Source: Haliovirga abyssi
Lineage (GTDB): Bacteria; Fusobacteriota; Fusobacteriia; Fusobacteriales; Haliovirgaceae
Assembly: GCF_030295325.1 (NCBI RefSeq)
Contig: NZ_AP027060.1
Location: forward strand, 186,001-250,000
DNA: 64,000 nt
Direction: 5' to 3'
Shown: piece by piece, positions 27,804 through 36,530 of the stretch
Layout of the letters: every line of letters starts with the position of its first letter
How positions within the stretch are numbered: position 1 is the first letter of the stretch
The notes under the pieces: model-generated
Databases searched by the model: none
What the model saw: only the letters and a program-made list of their open reading frames with translations
What the model was told of the DNA's origin: nothing
Translations under genes and position numbers: made by a program

Positions 27804-29816
27804 TTAAATTTTAAATTTTTTAACTTCACTATTTAATTCTCCCATTAATTCACTTAAATCTATAGCAAAATCTTTTATTTGAACAGCTGATTCTGATTCT
27901 TCATTAGTAGCAGCTGATACCTCATTTATGCTTACACTTATATTTTCTGATACATCACTAATCTCTTTTATTTTTGAGACTACATCTTCTTTTCTTTCAT
28001 ATACCGTTACTATAAGACTATTTATTTCATCTATTTCATCTATTATTTCATTTGTAGTTTTTATTATATTTTTAAGTGCCACATCTGATTCCTTTACAGA
28101 ATTAGTTTGAGCTTCATAATTAACTAATGCAATTTTAATTAAATTTATCATTCCTTCCATTTCACTACTAATTTTATTAGCAGTGTTTGAAATTAAACTA
28201 TTTGCATTTTTTGTTTCATTAGACAAATCTCTTATCTCTTTAGCAACAACTGCAAATCCTTTACCTGCTTCTCCAGCTCTAGCTGCCTCTATTGCAGCAT
28301 TTAAAGACAATAGATTAGTTTGTTCACTTATTTTATCTATTAATTTTGTCATATTTAATATCTCTTTAGTATTTTTACTTAATTCTAATATGCTTTTTTC
28401 TATCTCTCCTGTTATTTTTAAACTTTCATCTGATTTACTACTCAAATCTTCCATTATTTTAATAGATTGATTCCCTACATTTTTAGCTTTAATTGTATTT
28501 CCTGTAGCTTTAGCTATATTTTTATTAACATCATCTATTTGTCTTGAAAGTATATTTATACTTTCTGTCCCTTGTTTAGATAATTTAGTTTGAGATTTAG
28601 TCCCTTCTGCTATATTTTTTATTGATACAGAAATCTGTTCTGTAGAACTTGCTGATTGTTCTGATAGCTTTCTAAGCAATCCTGAATCTTCAACTACGTT
28701 ATCTACAACTATATTAGTATTTTCAATTAAATCTCTTACATTTTCAATCATTTTATTAAATCCATCTGATAACTCACCTAATTCATTTTTACTTTTTATT
28801 TCTGATTTTATTTGCATATTTCCATTTTTAACTTTTTCCATTAAATTTAATATTTTTTTTAATGGAACAGTAAAACTTTTTGAAATTGCATTTAAAATAA
28901 TTAAAGCTAATAATATAAACATAACTCCTAAAATAATATTCATATTTCTCACTTTATAAATATCTTTTATCAAATTCTTTTTTGGAATTTCTACAACTAC
29001 TTTCCAATTATTTGATAATTTAGAATAAACAGTTAAATAATCCTTTGAATCTTCTATTCCAAAATCATTTTTCAAAATATTTTTTAATTTGATTTTTTTA
29101 TTATTCGTCATAATAATTTTATTATTTTTATCTAAAATCTTAAATATAGCTCCATCTCCCAAATCCATTTTTTTAAATATATCTGAAAAATATTCTAAGT
29201 CAAATCTCAAAACAAGAATCCCCATAAATTTATTTAATGATGGATTAACTAATGCTTTTAAATAATATAATGATTTATTATTATCTTCCGCATACCAAAC
29301 TTCCGATGATTTCGCTTTTACTAATTCATCTTTAAATTTATTAAACTGTCCTTTCTCATTCGATAAATTATATTCATGACTTTCATCTTTTAATATTGAG
29401 ACACCGTTTAACTCTTTATTTGAATACATTATATCTTGTAATGATTGTCCAACTATATTTTGCGACTCTAATTCATCTAATTGATCTATATACTTATCTT
29501 TTGATAACACTTTTTGTAATTTTTTATCTAACATAACTGACGTTGTTAAATCTTCTATTTTTTTTATTTTGAAATTTATATTTTCTCCAAGTTGTTTTGT
29601 CATTTGTAATGTGAAAAAACCTACTTTTGCATTTATAGATTCTTTTGCAGATTTGTACGAAGTAACACCTATTAATATTACAGGTAATACTCCAACTAAA
29701 ATAAAAAATATTAATAGCTTCTTTCTAATACTTAGATTTCCAAAAAAACCTATTTGATTTTTTTCTTTTCTTTTTAATTTCTTTTTTAATTTAATACTTT
29801 TTTCACTCTTCCCCAT
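27804..29816 (-). CDS. Methyl-accepting chemotaxis protein
   Basis: This 670-aa chemoreceptor has a basic N-terminus, two membrane helices (about 34-54 and 293-313) around a Cache-type periplasmic sensor, a HAMP domain, and a long cytoplasmic signalling coil with the tip motif [35 protein letters not shown]. The start at 29816 has AAAGGAGG 6 nt upstream; an in-frame ATG at 29840 is upstream of that site. It is the first gene of the amino-sugar cluster and its promoter carries a NagR-like operator, so it probably senses an amino-sugar cue, directly or through the binding protein. Confidence 0.93.
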   Translation of the reverse strand: MGKSEKSIKLKKKLKRKEKNQIGFFGNLSIRKKLLIFFILVGVLPVILIGVTSYKSAKESINAKVGFFTLQMTKQLGENINFKIKKIEDLTTSVMLDKKLQKVLSKDKYIDQLDELESQNIVGQSLQDIMYSNKELNGVSILKDESHEYNLSNEKGQFNKFKDELVKAKSSEVWYAEDNNKSLYYLKALVNPSLNKFMGILVLRFDLEYFSDIFKKMDLGDGAIFKILDKNNKIIMTNNKKIKLKNILKNDFGIEDSKDYLTVYSKLSNNWKVVVEIPKKNLIKDIYKVRNMNIILGVMFILLALIILNAISKSFTVPLKKILNLMEKVKNGNMQIKSEIKSKNELGELSDGFNKMIENVRDLIENTNIVVDNVVEDSGLLRKLSEQSASSTEQISVSIKNIAEGTKSQTKLSKQGTESINILSRQIDDVNKNIAKATGNTIKAKNVGNQSIKIMEDLSSKSDESLKITGEIEKSILELSKNTKEILNMTKLIDKISEQTNLLSLNAAIEAARAGEAGKGFAVVAKEIRDLSNETKNANSLISNTANKISSEMEGMINLIKIALVNYEAQTNSVKESDVALKNIIKTTNEIIDEIDEINSLIVTVYERKEDVVSKIKEISDVSENISVSINEVSAATNEESESAVQIKDFAIDLSELMGELNSEVKKFKI

Positions 29817-29856
29817 TTCAAACCTCCTTTGCAAATGCATTAACTCTATGTTGATA

Positions 29857-29901
29857 TGTGGTCTATACCAATAGTATACCTCGCATGTGTTTATTTGTCA
29901 A
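29857..29901 (-). promoter_or_regulatory. Chemoreceptor promoter with NagR/DasR-type operator
   Basis: On the minus strand TTGACA (29901-29896), a 17-bp spacer and TATACT (29878-29873) form a strong promoter. Directly after the -10 box lies ATTGGTATAGACCACA (29872-29857), which contains TGGTATAGACCA, close to the dre/NagR consensus TGGTCTAGACCA. A repressor here would cover the start site. Confidence 0.75.
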
Positions 29902-29945
29902 CCTTTTTTTGATTATTTTTTAATCTTTTTTTAGAATGCTCGCTC

Positions 29946-30279
29946 GTGGCTTGCAATATCAATATCAAGAAGAGATAATTACTGGGACAATACTACACTT
30001 TAATCATTTTTTAGCCACTTTAAATATGAAATGAATATTAAAGAATATAATATATTTGAAGAATTAATTGAAATAAAAAAATAAGCTACGCTTCATCTGG
30101 TAAAGCATAAATATTTTTCTAGATTTTTGGCTTCTGAAAAATTTTGCCTTGAAAAATCACATATTTCAAAAAAACGGCGTAGCTTATTTTCTGTATAAAT
30201 TTATACTTTCCTAACATATTAAAAAAGATGACTCCTATAAAATATAGCAATCATCTTTTAGAAAATAGATCATCTTAAC
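29946..30279 (+). pseudogene. Decayed IS3-family transposase relic
   Basis: 29946-30072 matches the end of the intact transposase gene (39779-39905: GCTGGGACAATGCTCC.., TTTTTGGCCACTTTAAA..) with many substitutions and stops. 30219-30279 matches its last codons (AAAAAGATGACTCCTATAAA). The intervening coding DNA is replaced by a foreign segment. It is an old remnant of the same IS family as the copy at 38571-40056. The rest of the gap to 30336 is featureless. Confidence 0.8.
30078..30190. mobile_element. 113-bp inverted-repeat insertion within the IS relic
   Basis: AAAATAAGCTACGC (30078-30091) and GCGTAGCTTATTTT (30177-30190) are perfect terminal inverted repeats. The interior contains a copy (30106-30167) of the interspersed repeat at 8118-8180. 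It interrupts the transposase relic, so it may be a small non-autonomous element. Confidence 0.55.
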
Positions 30280-30336
30280 TTTAAAACACTTAACATATGG
30301 ATCAGATTAAAGTGTGCATTTTTAGCTTCTTAAAAA

Positions 30337-30819
30337 TCAAATTTTTCTAACAAGCACCTTAAAATAATAATCCACCTCTTCTTCCTCACTATATCTTTTC
30401 AAATTCTCAATCTCTTCCCATTCATCTTTTTTTATCTCTGGGAAAAAAGTATCTCCTGAATATTCTTTATTAATATAAGTTAAATATATCTTTTCTGCAA
30501 ATTTTATAAAATAGGAGTATAAATTTCCGCCACCTATTATATAAATATCTTTTGTCTTACTCATTTCCAATATTTCATTAAACGAGTGAATAATTATACA
30601 GCCATACTTTTTATAATTCTTATCTCTAGTTAATATTATATTTTCTCTTTGGGGTAATTTTCTGCCTATACTTTCATATGTTATTCTCCCCATAACAACT
30701 GTTTTATTTAATGTAATCTCTTTAAATTTTTTTAAATCCTCTTTTATATCCCAAGGCATTTTTCCATTTTTTCCTATAATTTTATTTTTAGACATTGCAG
30801 CAACTAAAATCAGACTCAT
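30337..30819 (-). CDS. folA: Dihydrofolate reductase
   Basis: This 160-aa enzyme reduces dihydrofolate to tetrahydrofolate with NADPH. Motifs visible are LVAAMSKNKIIGKNGKMPWDIKEDLKKFK (active-site Trp-Asp), VVMGRITYESIGRKLPQRENIILTR and IYIIGGGNLYSYFI. The ATG at 30819 has GAGG 8 nt upstream and lies 11 nt after the stop of the GAF-protein gene; an earlier in-frame ATG overlaps that stop. Length is normal. Confidence 0.93.
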   Translation of the reverse strand: MSLILVAAMSKNKIIGKNGKMPWDIKEDLKKFKEITLNKTVVMGRITYESIGRKLPQRENIILTRDKNYKKYGCIIIHSFNEILEMSKTKDIYIIGGGNLYSYFIKFAEKIYLTYINKEYSGDTFFPEIKKDEWEEIENLKRYSEEEEVDYYFKVLVRKI

Positions 30820-30829
30820 ATTTTTTACC

Positions 30830-33151
30830 TCATTCAAAATAATTTTTTATCTCTTTTTCTAAATTTTCATTTATCTCTTTTTTATCTATATTTATTGTTA
30901 CTCTTATTGCTTTTAATCCTGAAATACCTTGCAGGTCATCTAATTCTAAAACTTCAACATCCCCTTTATTCAAATATTTCTTTGCACTTAAATAATCTAT
31001 ATATTCTAAATACTCTTTCTTTTCTGAATCTTGTGAATAAACTATCGCTATTTTTCCAATTTGAGTTAATCTTTCATTAGTCCCTTTTATTACAGCTTTA
31101 TCCAATCTTTTTTTTATAATTTCATATCTTATATTATAAGAACCTTCCACTTTAAATCTTTTTTCGTCAATATCAAAATATATTGTAATTGGCATATCTT
31201 GAACAATTATCAAATTAGTAATATCCATTGGAATTGGTAATTTGTTTTTTATATTATCCACCATTTTAGCACTATTTATTATAACTATTAACTGCCATAA
31301 TCTTAAATTTTTAAGATAAATTTTGCTAAATTCTCCTTTTTCTGCCAAACTTTTCCCTATATATATTGAATGGTCTATTCCATCTGTTATCTGTTTATCA
31401 AAATAATGCGGAAACATTCTTTGTGCGTCATTTTGTGATTTTTCCAAATATCCAGATAAAAGTTTATTTAATTTTGATATACTTACATCAAAATTTCTCC
31501 TATTTTTCGATAAATCTCCTTTTTCCAATAGTTTATTATAATTTTTTATCTTATTTTTTATTTTTTCGCTTATTTCTAAATTATTATTAAAAAAAGGTTC
31601 TACCTCTTTTTTTATAAATTTTTCTATTTTTAATTCATCTCCAGAAGATAGTTTTTCTTCCATTGATTTTTCAAAATTATCTATTTCATACGTTTTTTCA
31701 TCAGCAATTGGTATCTTTTTTTCTAAATATATTTCATTTAATATCTCTTTACACAAATTCAGTTGATATGTTAAATCATCTTTTATAGATTTATTCCTAT
31801 TATAAGAAGAACCTCTAATATCACATTCCCCAAATAGCGGATATACATTTTCAAAAAATATATTTTTTATCTCTTTTTCTTCTTCATTATTACTTTCTAA
31901 ATAGTTTATAGCACTCTCTTTAAATTTCCACTCTATAGATGGATGAATAGAAGTGTATTTTGTTTTAATAAGCGTTGTAACATTATTTTCAAATTTTTCC
32001 AACGCATCTTTCACAGCTATTTCAAATATATAAATAAGTTCTTCTAACCTTTTTACATTAATCCAATTTAATTTCCCAACTTGACTAGACCCTAATTCTA
32101 AAAATCCTAAAATTTTCTTATTATAAAATAAAGGAGTAATATAAATATTTCTTAATCCCATTTCTTTTAATTGATCTATTATTTCCCCTTTTTCTTTAGA
32201 TTCGTTAATATCATTGATTAATAGTTCTTCTCCACTAAAAACAGATTGCGCAATTTTATTTTTCATCATTGTTTCTTTTTTATAATGAGAAGAACTTTCA
32301 TATATACAACTTGTTTTACTATATCTTTCTGGATTTAAAATTAAAATTTTCTCATCCCTTATAGCTCCTACTCCAATCTTCAAATCTGAAACATCTAAAA
32401 ATTGACCCAATAATTTTTCTATCTCTTTTATATATTCTATTGAAAACATTTTGCTAGTATTTAATAACTCTTTTTTTATTTCGCCCAATAACATTTGGTT
32501 TGTAATATCTCTTCCAGTCATTATTGTAAATCCATATAGTTCAAAATTTTCAGGTGGTATTATTTCTTGTAATACCTCTAAATTTCTTAAATTCTCCATA
32601 ATTCTATTTCTTTCTTGTTTATTTAACTCTTTTAATTCTCCACGTTTTCTTATTTCCATATATTTTAAATCTAATTTCATTTGAAAATATTTCATTTTAC
32701 CAGTTTTAATATCTTTTTTCTTATTTATATGAAAATCATCTATTTTAAAATCAAAATTATAAAATTTATTTAATATTAATATATATGTATGTATTTCTCT
32801 AAATTTAAAATTTTCTTCTTCTTCTTCAGTTTCTGTTTTTTTAAATATTTCATCACATAATCTGTTCATATAAAAGAATTTAAAATCAAGAGGATATGAT
32901 GCTGCAAAAATTCCATTTTCATCTTTATATAATTGAAAAACTGTTTTCATTATCATTTCTATTATATCTTTATATTTTTCTAATATTTCTCTACCTATTA
33001 TTTCCCCTTTTAGCTCATCTGGAATCATCTCTATTTCTTGATTTGCCATTTTACTATATTCAGGATGTTCTTTTATAAAATCTTTTCCTGTATCTTTCCA
33101 ACCTTTTAATAACAAATCTAAACTTAAGGTTCTTTTAAATCTTTTTTTCAT
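30830..33151 (-). CDS. Large GAF-domain protein of unknown function
   Basis: This 773-aa soluble protein has a GAF-like domain at about 225-375 (LLNTSKMFSIEYIKEIEKLLGQFLD...IYITPLFYNKKILGFLELGS) and the later motif YPLFGECDIRGSSYNRNKSIKDDL (about 435-460), which I recall from large GAF proteins of Bacteroidetes. A predicted helical region and a mixed alpha/beta C-terminal part follow. No kinase, cyclase or phosphodiesterase signature is seen. AAGGAG precedes the start. It is transcribed with folA; the reason for this pairing is unknown. Confidence 0.7.
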   Translation of the reverse strand: MKKRFKRTLSLDLLLKGWKDTGKDFIKEHPEYSKMANQEIEMIPDELKGEIIGREILEKYKDIIEMIMKTVFQLYKDENGIFAASYPLDFKFFYMNRLCDEIFKKTETEEEEENFKFREIHTYILILNKFYNFDFKIDDFHINKKKDIKTGKMKYFQMKLDLKYMEIRKRGELKELNKQERNRIMENLRNLEVLQEIIPPENFELYGFTIMTGRDITNQMLLGEIKKELLNTSKMFSIEYIKEIEKLLGQFLDVSDLKIGVGAIRDEKILILNPERYSKTSCIYESSSHYKKETMMKNKIAQSVFSGEELLINDINESKEKGEIIDQLKEMGLRNIYITPLFYNKKILGFLELGSSQVGKLNWINVKRLEELIYIFEIAVKDALEKFENNVTTLIKTKYTSIHPSIEWKFKESAINYLESNNEEEKEIKNIFFENVYPLFGECDIRGSSYNRNKSIKDDLTYQLNLCKEILNEIYLEKKIPIADEKTYEIDNFEKSMEEKLSSGDELKIEKFIKKEVEPFFNNNLEISEKIKNKIKNYNKLLEKGDLSKNRRNFDVSISKLNKLLSGYLEKSQNDAQRMFPHYFDKQITDGIDHSIYIGKSLAEKGEFSKIYLKNLRLWQLIVIINSAKMVDNIKNKLPIPMDITNLIIVQDMPITIYFDIDEKRFKVEGSYNIRYEIIKKRLDKAVIKGTNERLTQIGKIAIVYSQDSEKKEYLEYIDYLSAKKYLNKGDVEVLELDDLQGISGLKAIRVTINIDKKEINENLEKEIKNYFE

Positions 33152-33226
33152 AGTTTTATTCTCCTTTCGTATATTCTATATATTAAGTATACGATAATAT
33201 TTATTGTTTGTAAAGAAACTTACTTA

Positions 33227-33498
33227 ATGATATACTATTTTTGTAAGGAAAAGGAGTTTAACATAAAAGTTTCAACAGATACATTTAAAAATTGTGAATC
33301 AGGGTATAAATTAATAGAAAATAATATTGAAAATATTTTAAGATTAGAAGTGAATGCTAAACAAATTGATAAGATATTAAATAATTTACAACAAATAGTA
33401 GAACAGAATTTACAGAAAATATTTCTGAATTAAATGAAGGAGTAAAAAGATGTAAAAGAAAATATAATTTTTCATTAGAAGTTAAGAAAAATGATTGA
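33227..33498 (+). pseudogene. Frameshifted small gene relic
   Basis: Frame 1 encodes about 60 helical residues (KLIENNIENILRLEVNAKQI...) and then shifts near 33410; the next frame continues with EFTENISELNEGVKRCKRKYNFSLEVKKND and a stop at 33498. A strong AAAAGGAG at about 33,247 precedes ATA rather than ATG at 33263, as if the original start codon was lost. The encoded protein is unrecognised. The gap to 33596 contains nothing else I can identify. Confidence 0.45.
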
Positions 33499-33596
33499 AA
33501 AACAGGATAAAGCTAATATCATTTCATTTACATTTTTAATAGTATCAAGTATAAGTAATCCTATTATTGTCTCTAGCTAAATCCACTCACCCTCAT

Positions 33597-33723
33597 GGCT
33601 GTTCAACTCTAAAGAAGTAAAATCTCAAACTCCTACCTTGTTGGCAGTTTCTCTTAGATAAGAGAAACCTATTGTATGGGATATTGGAATAAAAACATTG
33701 AAAACAGATAGCATTGAACAGCC
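33597..33723. mobile_element. 127-bp MITE-like element
   Basis: GGCTGTTCAA (33597-33606) and TTGAACAGCC (33714-33723) form perfect terminal inverted repeats. Inside is a hairpin, GTTTCTCTTA-GA-TAAGAGAAAC (33647-33668). No coding capacity and no obvious target duplication. Confidence 0.45.
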
Positions 33724-33741
33724 CTAACCCTATACTTCACC

Positions 33742-34614
33742 CTAATTTTCATTTTTTAATTTTAATATTACTTCTTCGCTTAAACCTGTTTTTTCAGATA
33801 TTGTTTTCACATCTAATATATCCAATAAACTTTTAGCAATCTCTATTTTTCCTTTTTCTATTCCCTTTTTTTCTGCTTTTTTTATTGCAGCATCTTCATC
33901 TCTTAACCATTTTAATCTTGCTTCATAGCTTTCTCTTTCTTCATCATTTAGTGACATCTCGTCTAATAACTCTACTGCCTTCTTTATTGTCAATACTTCT
34001 TCTAATTCCTTTGGCAACTTATTTTTTGCATATTTCTCTGCTTTTTTCAAAAAGTTTACCCATCTATCCAACATTGTACTATATTTTTCATTATATTTTT
34101 CTAACTCTATAAAATGTATCTCCAAATGGTCTATAAACTCTTTTTTACTCTCTAAATTTATTATTTTATATATATTATGATAATTTTCTTCATCTAAACA
34201 TCTAAAATTTAATATATTTATACTTATTGTCTTTTTTAAATTATCATAGTTTATTCCTGAATGTAACTGCCCTGAATATACTCTTGACCAATAATACAAA
34301 GCTCGTTTATCATAATATTCTTGGTCTATTACCTGCCCTTGTTGGTATTTCCGGTGTAACGTGGAAATATCCTTCGGGTAGCACATTTCTATATTATACC
34401 AATTTCCTCTTTGGTCTTTTGCTTTTATATCTAATACTGATAATTTATCATGTTTAAAATTCTTTTCATTATAAGGATTTTGTAATTCTAAACTTGTTAC
34501 TCTATCCTCTTCTGATACTACTGAATTTATAAAATCTTGTAATAGATCTTTATTTTCTTCGCTTCCAAATAGTTTTTTAAATACAAAATCTACTCTTGGA
34601 TTTATTCTACACAT
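33742..34614 (-). CDS. Rpn/PD-(D/E)XK nuclease-transposase family protein, copy 1 (active site interrupted)
   Basis: This 290-aa protein belongs to the Rpn family of recombination-promoting nucleases. The N-terminal nuclease core has FVFKKLFGSEENKDLLQDFIN and the catalytic Asp in LDIKAKDQRGNWYNIEM. The Glu-x-Gln motif is split here: 16 extra residues, encoded by a 48-bp palindromic insert at 34336-34383, separate Met from Gln compared with copy 2. The C-terminal half is helical and ends in a Lys/Glu-rich tail. I start at the ATG at 34614, after GAGGAGGGG. The insertion probably impairs catalysis but keeps the frame. Confidence 0.82.
   Translation of the reverse strand: MCRINPRVDFVFKKLFGSEENKDLLQDFINSVVSEEDRVTSLELQNPYNEKNFKHDKLSVLDIKAKDQRGNWYNIEMCYPKDISTLHRKYQQGQVIDQEYYDKRALYYWSRVYSGQLHSGINYDNLKKTISINILNFRCLDEENYHNIYKIINLESKKEFIDHLEIHFIELEKYNEKYSTMLDRWVNFLKKAEKYAKNKLPKELEEVLTIKKAVELLDEMSLNDEERESYEARLKWLRDEDAAIKKAEKKGIEKGKIEIAKSLLDILDVKTISEKTGLSEEVILKLKNEN
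34336..34383 (-). mobile_element. 48-bp in-frame palindromic insertion
   Basis: Absent from the otherwise near-identical copy 2, where ATG is followed directly by CAGGTAATA. The insert is about 48% GC in a roughly 25% GC gene and contains GGATATTTCC..GGAAATACC as an imperfect palindrome. It adds 16 codons without stops. Confidence 0.8.
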
Positions 34615-34761
34615 TTTTAACCCCTCCTCATTCAACTATTAATTAATTTAATTATATCATATTTTAAGAGTTATTTAAATTGTTTTTAAAGGAAAATTCA
34701 TTTCCTTAACTTCTCTACTTACCATTAAATTAATTTTGCGTAATTGAGGATAGGGGAGAGT

Positions 34762-34798
34762 TTGAGAGGGTAAGGAACTAAGTTCCTTACCCTCTCAA
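34762..34798. repeat. 17-bp-arm perfect hairpin after Rpn copy 2
   Basis: TTGAGAGGGTAAGGAAC, loop TAA, GTTCCTTACCCTCTCAA. It is part of a conserved tail of about 110 bp that recurs at 35,770-35,879 and, with variation in one arm, before each structured element at 42.8, 49.05 and 55.1 kb. Confidence 0.8.
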
Positions 34799-34810
34799 GA
34801 TATCCTTGCA

Positions 34811-35695
34811 CTAATCTTCATTTTTTAATTTTAAAATTATTTCTTCACTTAAACCTGTTTTTTCAGATATTGTTTTTACATCTAATATATCCAGTAAACT
34901 TTTTGCAATCTCTATTTTCCCTTTTTCTATTCCTTTTTTTACTCCTTCTTTTATTCCTTCTTCTCTTCCTTCTTCTCTCCCTTCTTCTCTTCCCTTTTTT
35001 TCTGCTTTTTTTATTGCAGCATCTTCATCTCTTAACCATTTTAATCTTGCTTCATAGCTTTCTCTTTCTTCATCATTTAATGACATCTCATCTAATAACT
35101 CTACTGCCTTCTTTATTGTCAATACTTCTTCTAATTCCTTTGGCAACTTATTTTTTGCATATTTCTCTGCTTTTTTCAAAAAGTTTACCCATCTATCCAA
35201 CATTGTACTATATTTTTCATTATATTTTTCTAACTCTATAAAATGTATCTCCAAATGGTCTATAAACTCTTTTTTACTCTCTAAATTTATTATTTTATAT
35301 ATATTATGATAATTTTCTTCATCTAAACATCTAAAATTTAATATATTTATGCTTATTGTCTTTTTTAAATTATCATAGTTTATTCCTGAATGTAACTGCC
35401 CTGAATATACTCTTGACCAATAATACAAAGCTCGTTTATCATAATATTCTTGGTCTATTACCTGCATCTCTATATTATACCAATTTCCTCTTTGGTCTTT
35501 TGCTTTTATATCTAATACTGATAATTTATCATGTTTAAAATTCTTTTCATTATAAGGATTTTGTAATTCTAAACTTGTTACTCTATCCTCTTCTGATACT
35601 ACTGAATTTATAAAATCTTGTAATAGATCTTTGTTTTCTTCACTTCCAAATAGTTTTTTAAATACAAAATCTACTCTTGGATTTATTCTACACAT
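34811..35695 (-). CDS. Rpn/PD-(D/E)XK nuclease-transposase family protein, copy 2
   Basis: This 294-aa protein is almost identical to copy 1 but keeps the intact catalytic motif (Asp in LDIKAKDQRGNWYNIEMQ, Glu-x-Gln) and has a longer EGREEGREEG tandem segment near the C-terminus, encoded by 12-bp repeats. Rpn proteins are DNA endonucleases linked to RecA-independent recombination and to phage defence. ATG 35695 follows GAGGAGGGG. The two copies lie in direct tandem with near-identical upstream and downstream DNA, a recent duplication. Confidence 0.88.
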   Translation of the reverse strand: MCRINPRVDFVFKKLFGSEENKDLLQDFINSVVSEEDRVTSLELQNPYNEKNFKHDKLSVLDIKAKDQRGNWYNIEMQVIDQEYYDKRALYYWSRVYSGQLHSGINYDNLKKTISINILNFRCLDEENYHNIYKIINLESKKEFIDHLEIHFIELEKYNEKYSTMLDRWVNFLKKAEKYAKNKLPKELEEVLTIKKAVELLDEMSLNDEERESYEARLKWLRDEDAAIKKAEKKGREEGREEGREEGIKEGVKKGIEKGKIEIAKSLLDILDVKTISEKTGLSEEIILKLKNED

Positions 35696-35842
35696 TTTTA
35701 ACCCCTCCTCATTCAACTATTAATTAATTTAATTATATCATATTTTAATAGTTATTTAAATTGTTTTTAAAGGAAAATTCATTTCCTTAACTTCTCCACT
35801 TACCATTAAATTAATTTTGCGTAATTGAGGATAGGGGAGAGT

Positions 35843-35879
35843 TTGAGAGGGTAAGGAACTAAGTTCCTTACCCTCTCAA
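35843..35879. repeat. 17-bp-arm perfect hairpin, second copy
   Basis: Same hairpin as 34762-34798, directly adjoining the structured element at 35880. Confidence 0.8.
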
Positions 35880-36069
35880 GATATCCTTGCCCAAGTGCTA
35901 TATATCCACGCTCCCTCCCCACATCAAACGTTTAGTGGGGAGGAAACAAAGGTGGGGCACTCCTCAAAAGCAGGAGCGAGCACATAATACCACATTATCG
36001 GATGCTCTAAGGAGAGCGCAGTCTCGACGACTGCGTCGGATAATGTTTATTATGTCGCGAGCGGATAGG
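35880..36069. repeat. GC-rich multi-stem structured element, copy 1
   Basis: About 190 bp of roughly 50% GC sequence, much richer than its surroundings. Stems visible: CCTCCCCAC/GTGGGGAGG; CTCCT/AGGAG; an outer ACATAATA/TATTATGT enclosing ACATTATC/GATAATGT, which encloses the hairpins GCTCT-AAGG-AGAGC and GCAGTC-TCGAC-GACTGC (a three-way junction). It recurs at 42843, 49062 and 55108, always just downstream of an Rhs immunity gene. A 66-codon plus-strand frame across it shows no protein-like features. It may be an RNA, for example HEARO/omega-RNA-like, or a DNA recombination or mobilisation site. Confidence 0.75.
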
Positions 36070-36141
36070 GTGAAGCTTGGGAGATGATTTTTAATCACAA
36101 CTAAACCTAATTATGATCTAAATATTTTAACATCTTCAAGC

Positions 36142-36507
36142 TCATAATTGTTTAAATATACTTTTCGTAAAAAAATAACCTACAACATATGCAATAAAAA
36201 TTACAAAAATTAGATAAATCGTTACAAGCAAATACCATGCAATGGTCTCTAATCTAATTTCTTTTCCATAACTTATTAAAAACATAGCAATTACATCTGG
36301 AATGACAGTTATTAATATTATTTTAACTAATCCATTTCCAAATAATATATCATTTTTAAATAGCACTTTCATTATCGGATAACTAAAACCAACAAAACCA
36401 TAAATCAACTCCATAACATGCGTTGTACTGTCAAACGGCTTGAAATAAGTATATATTAAAATTGTAATTATTATACTTATATACGTTAAATCTATTTTTG
36501 TTATCAT
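36142..36507 (-). CDS. Candidate immunity protein A, small four-helix membrane protein
   Basis: This 121-aa protein has about four predicted membrane helices. ATG 36507 has AAGGAGATG upstream and lies 23 nt after the stop of toxin tip A, the normal place for an immunity gene. It is a diverged homologue (perhaps 35-40% identical by eye) of the protein at 43121-43468, which follows an almost identical toxin tip. A membrane location suits protection against a toxin acting in or across the envelope. Confidence 0.7.
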   Translation of the reverse strand: MITKIDLTYISIIITILIYTYFKPFDSTTHVMELIYGFVGFSYPIMKVLFKNDILFGNGLVKIILITVIPDVIAMFLISYGKEIRLETIAWYLLVTIYLIFVIFIAYVVGYFFTKSIFKQL

Positions 36508-36530
36508 AAAATTACATCTCCTTAATATTT

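Noticed and set aside
34970-35000. 12-bp tandem repeats in Rpn copy 2 considered as a separate regulatory repeat
   Set aside because: They encode the EGREEG tail that varies in length throughout this protein family; slippage is enough to explain them.
35887-36087. 66-aa plus-strand open frame across the structured element, also at 49069-49266
   Set aside because: It is Arg-rich and follows the stems of the GC-rich element, has no ribosome site, and its end differs between copies because it runs into unrelated DNA.
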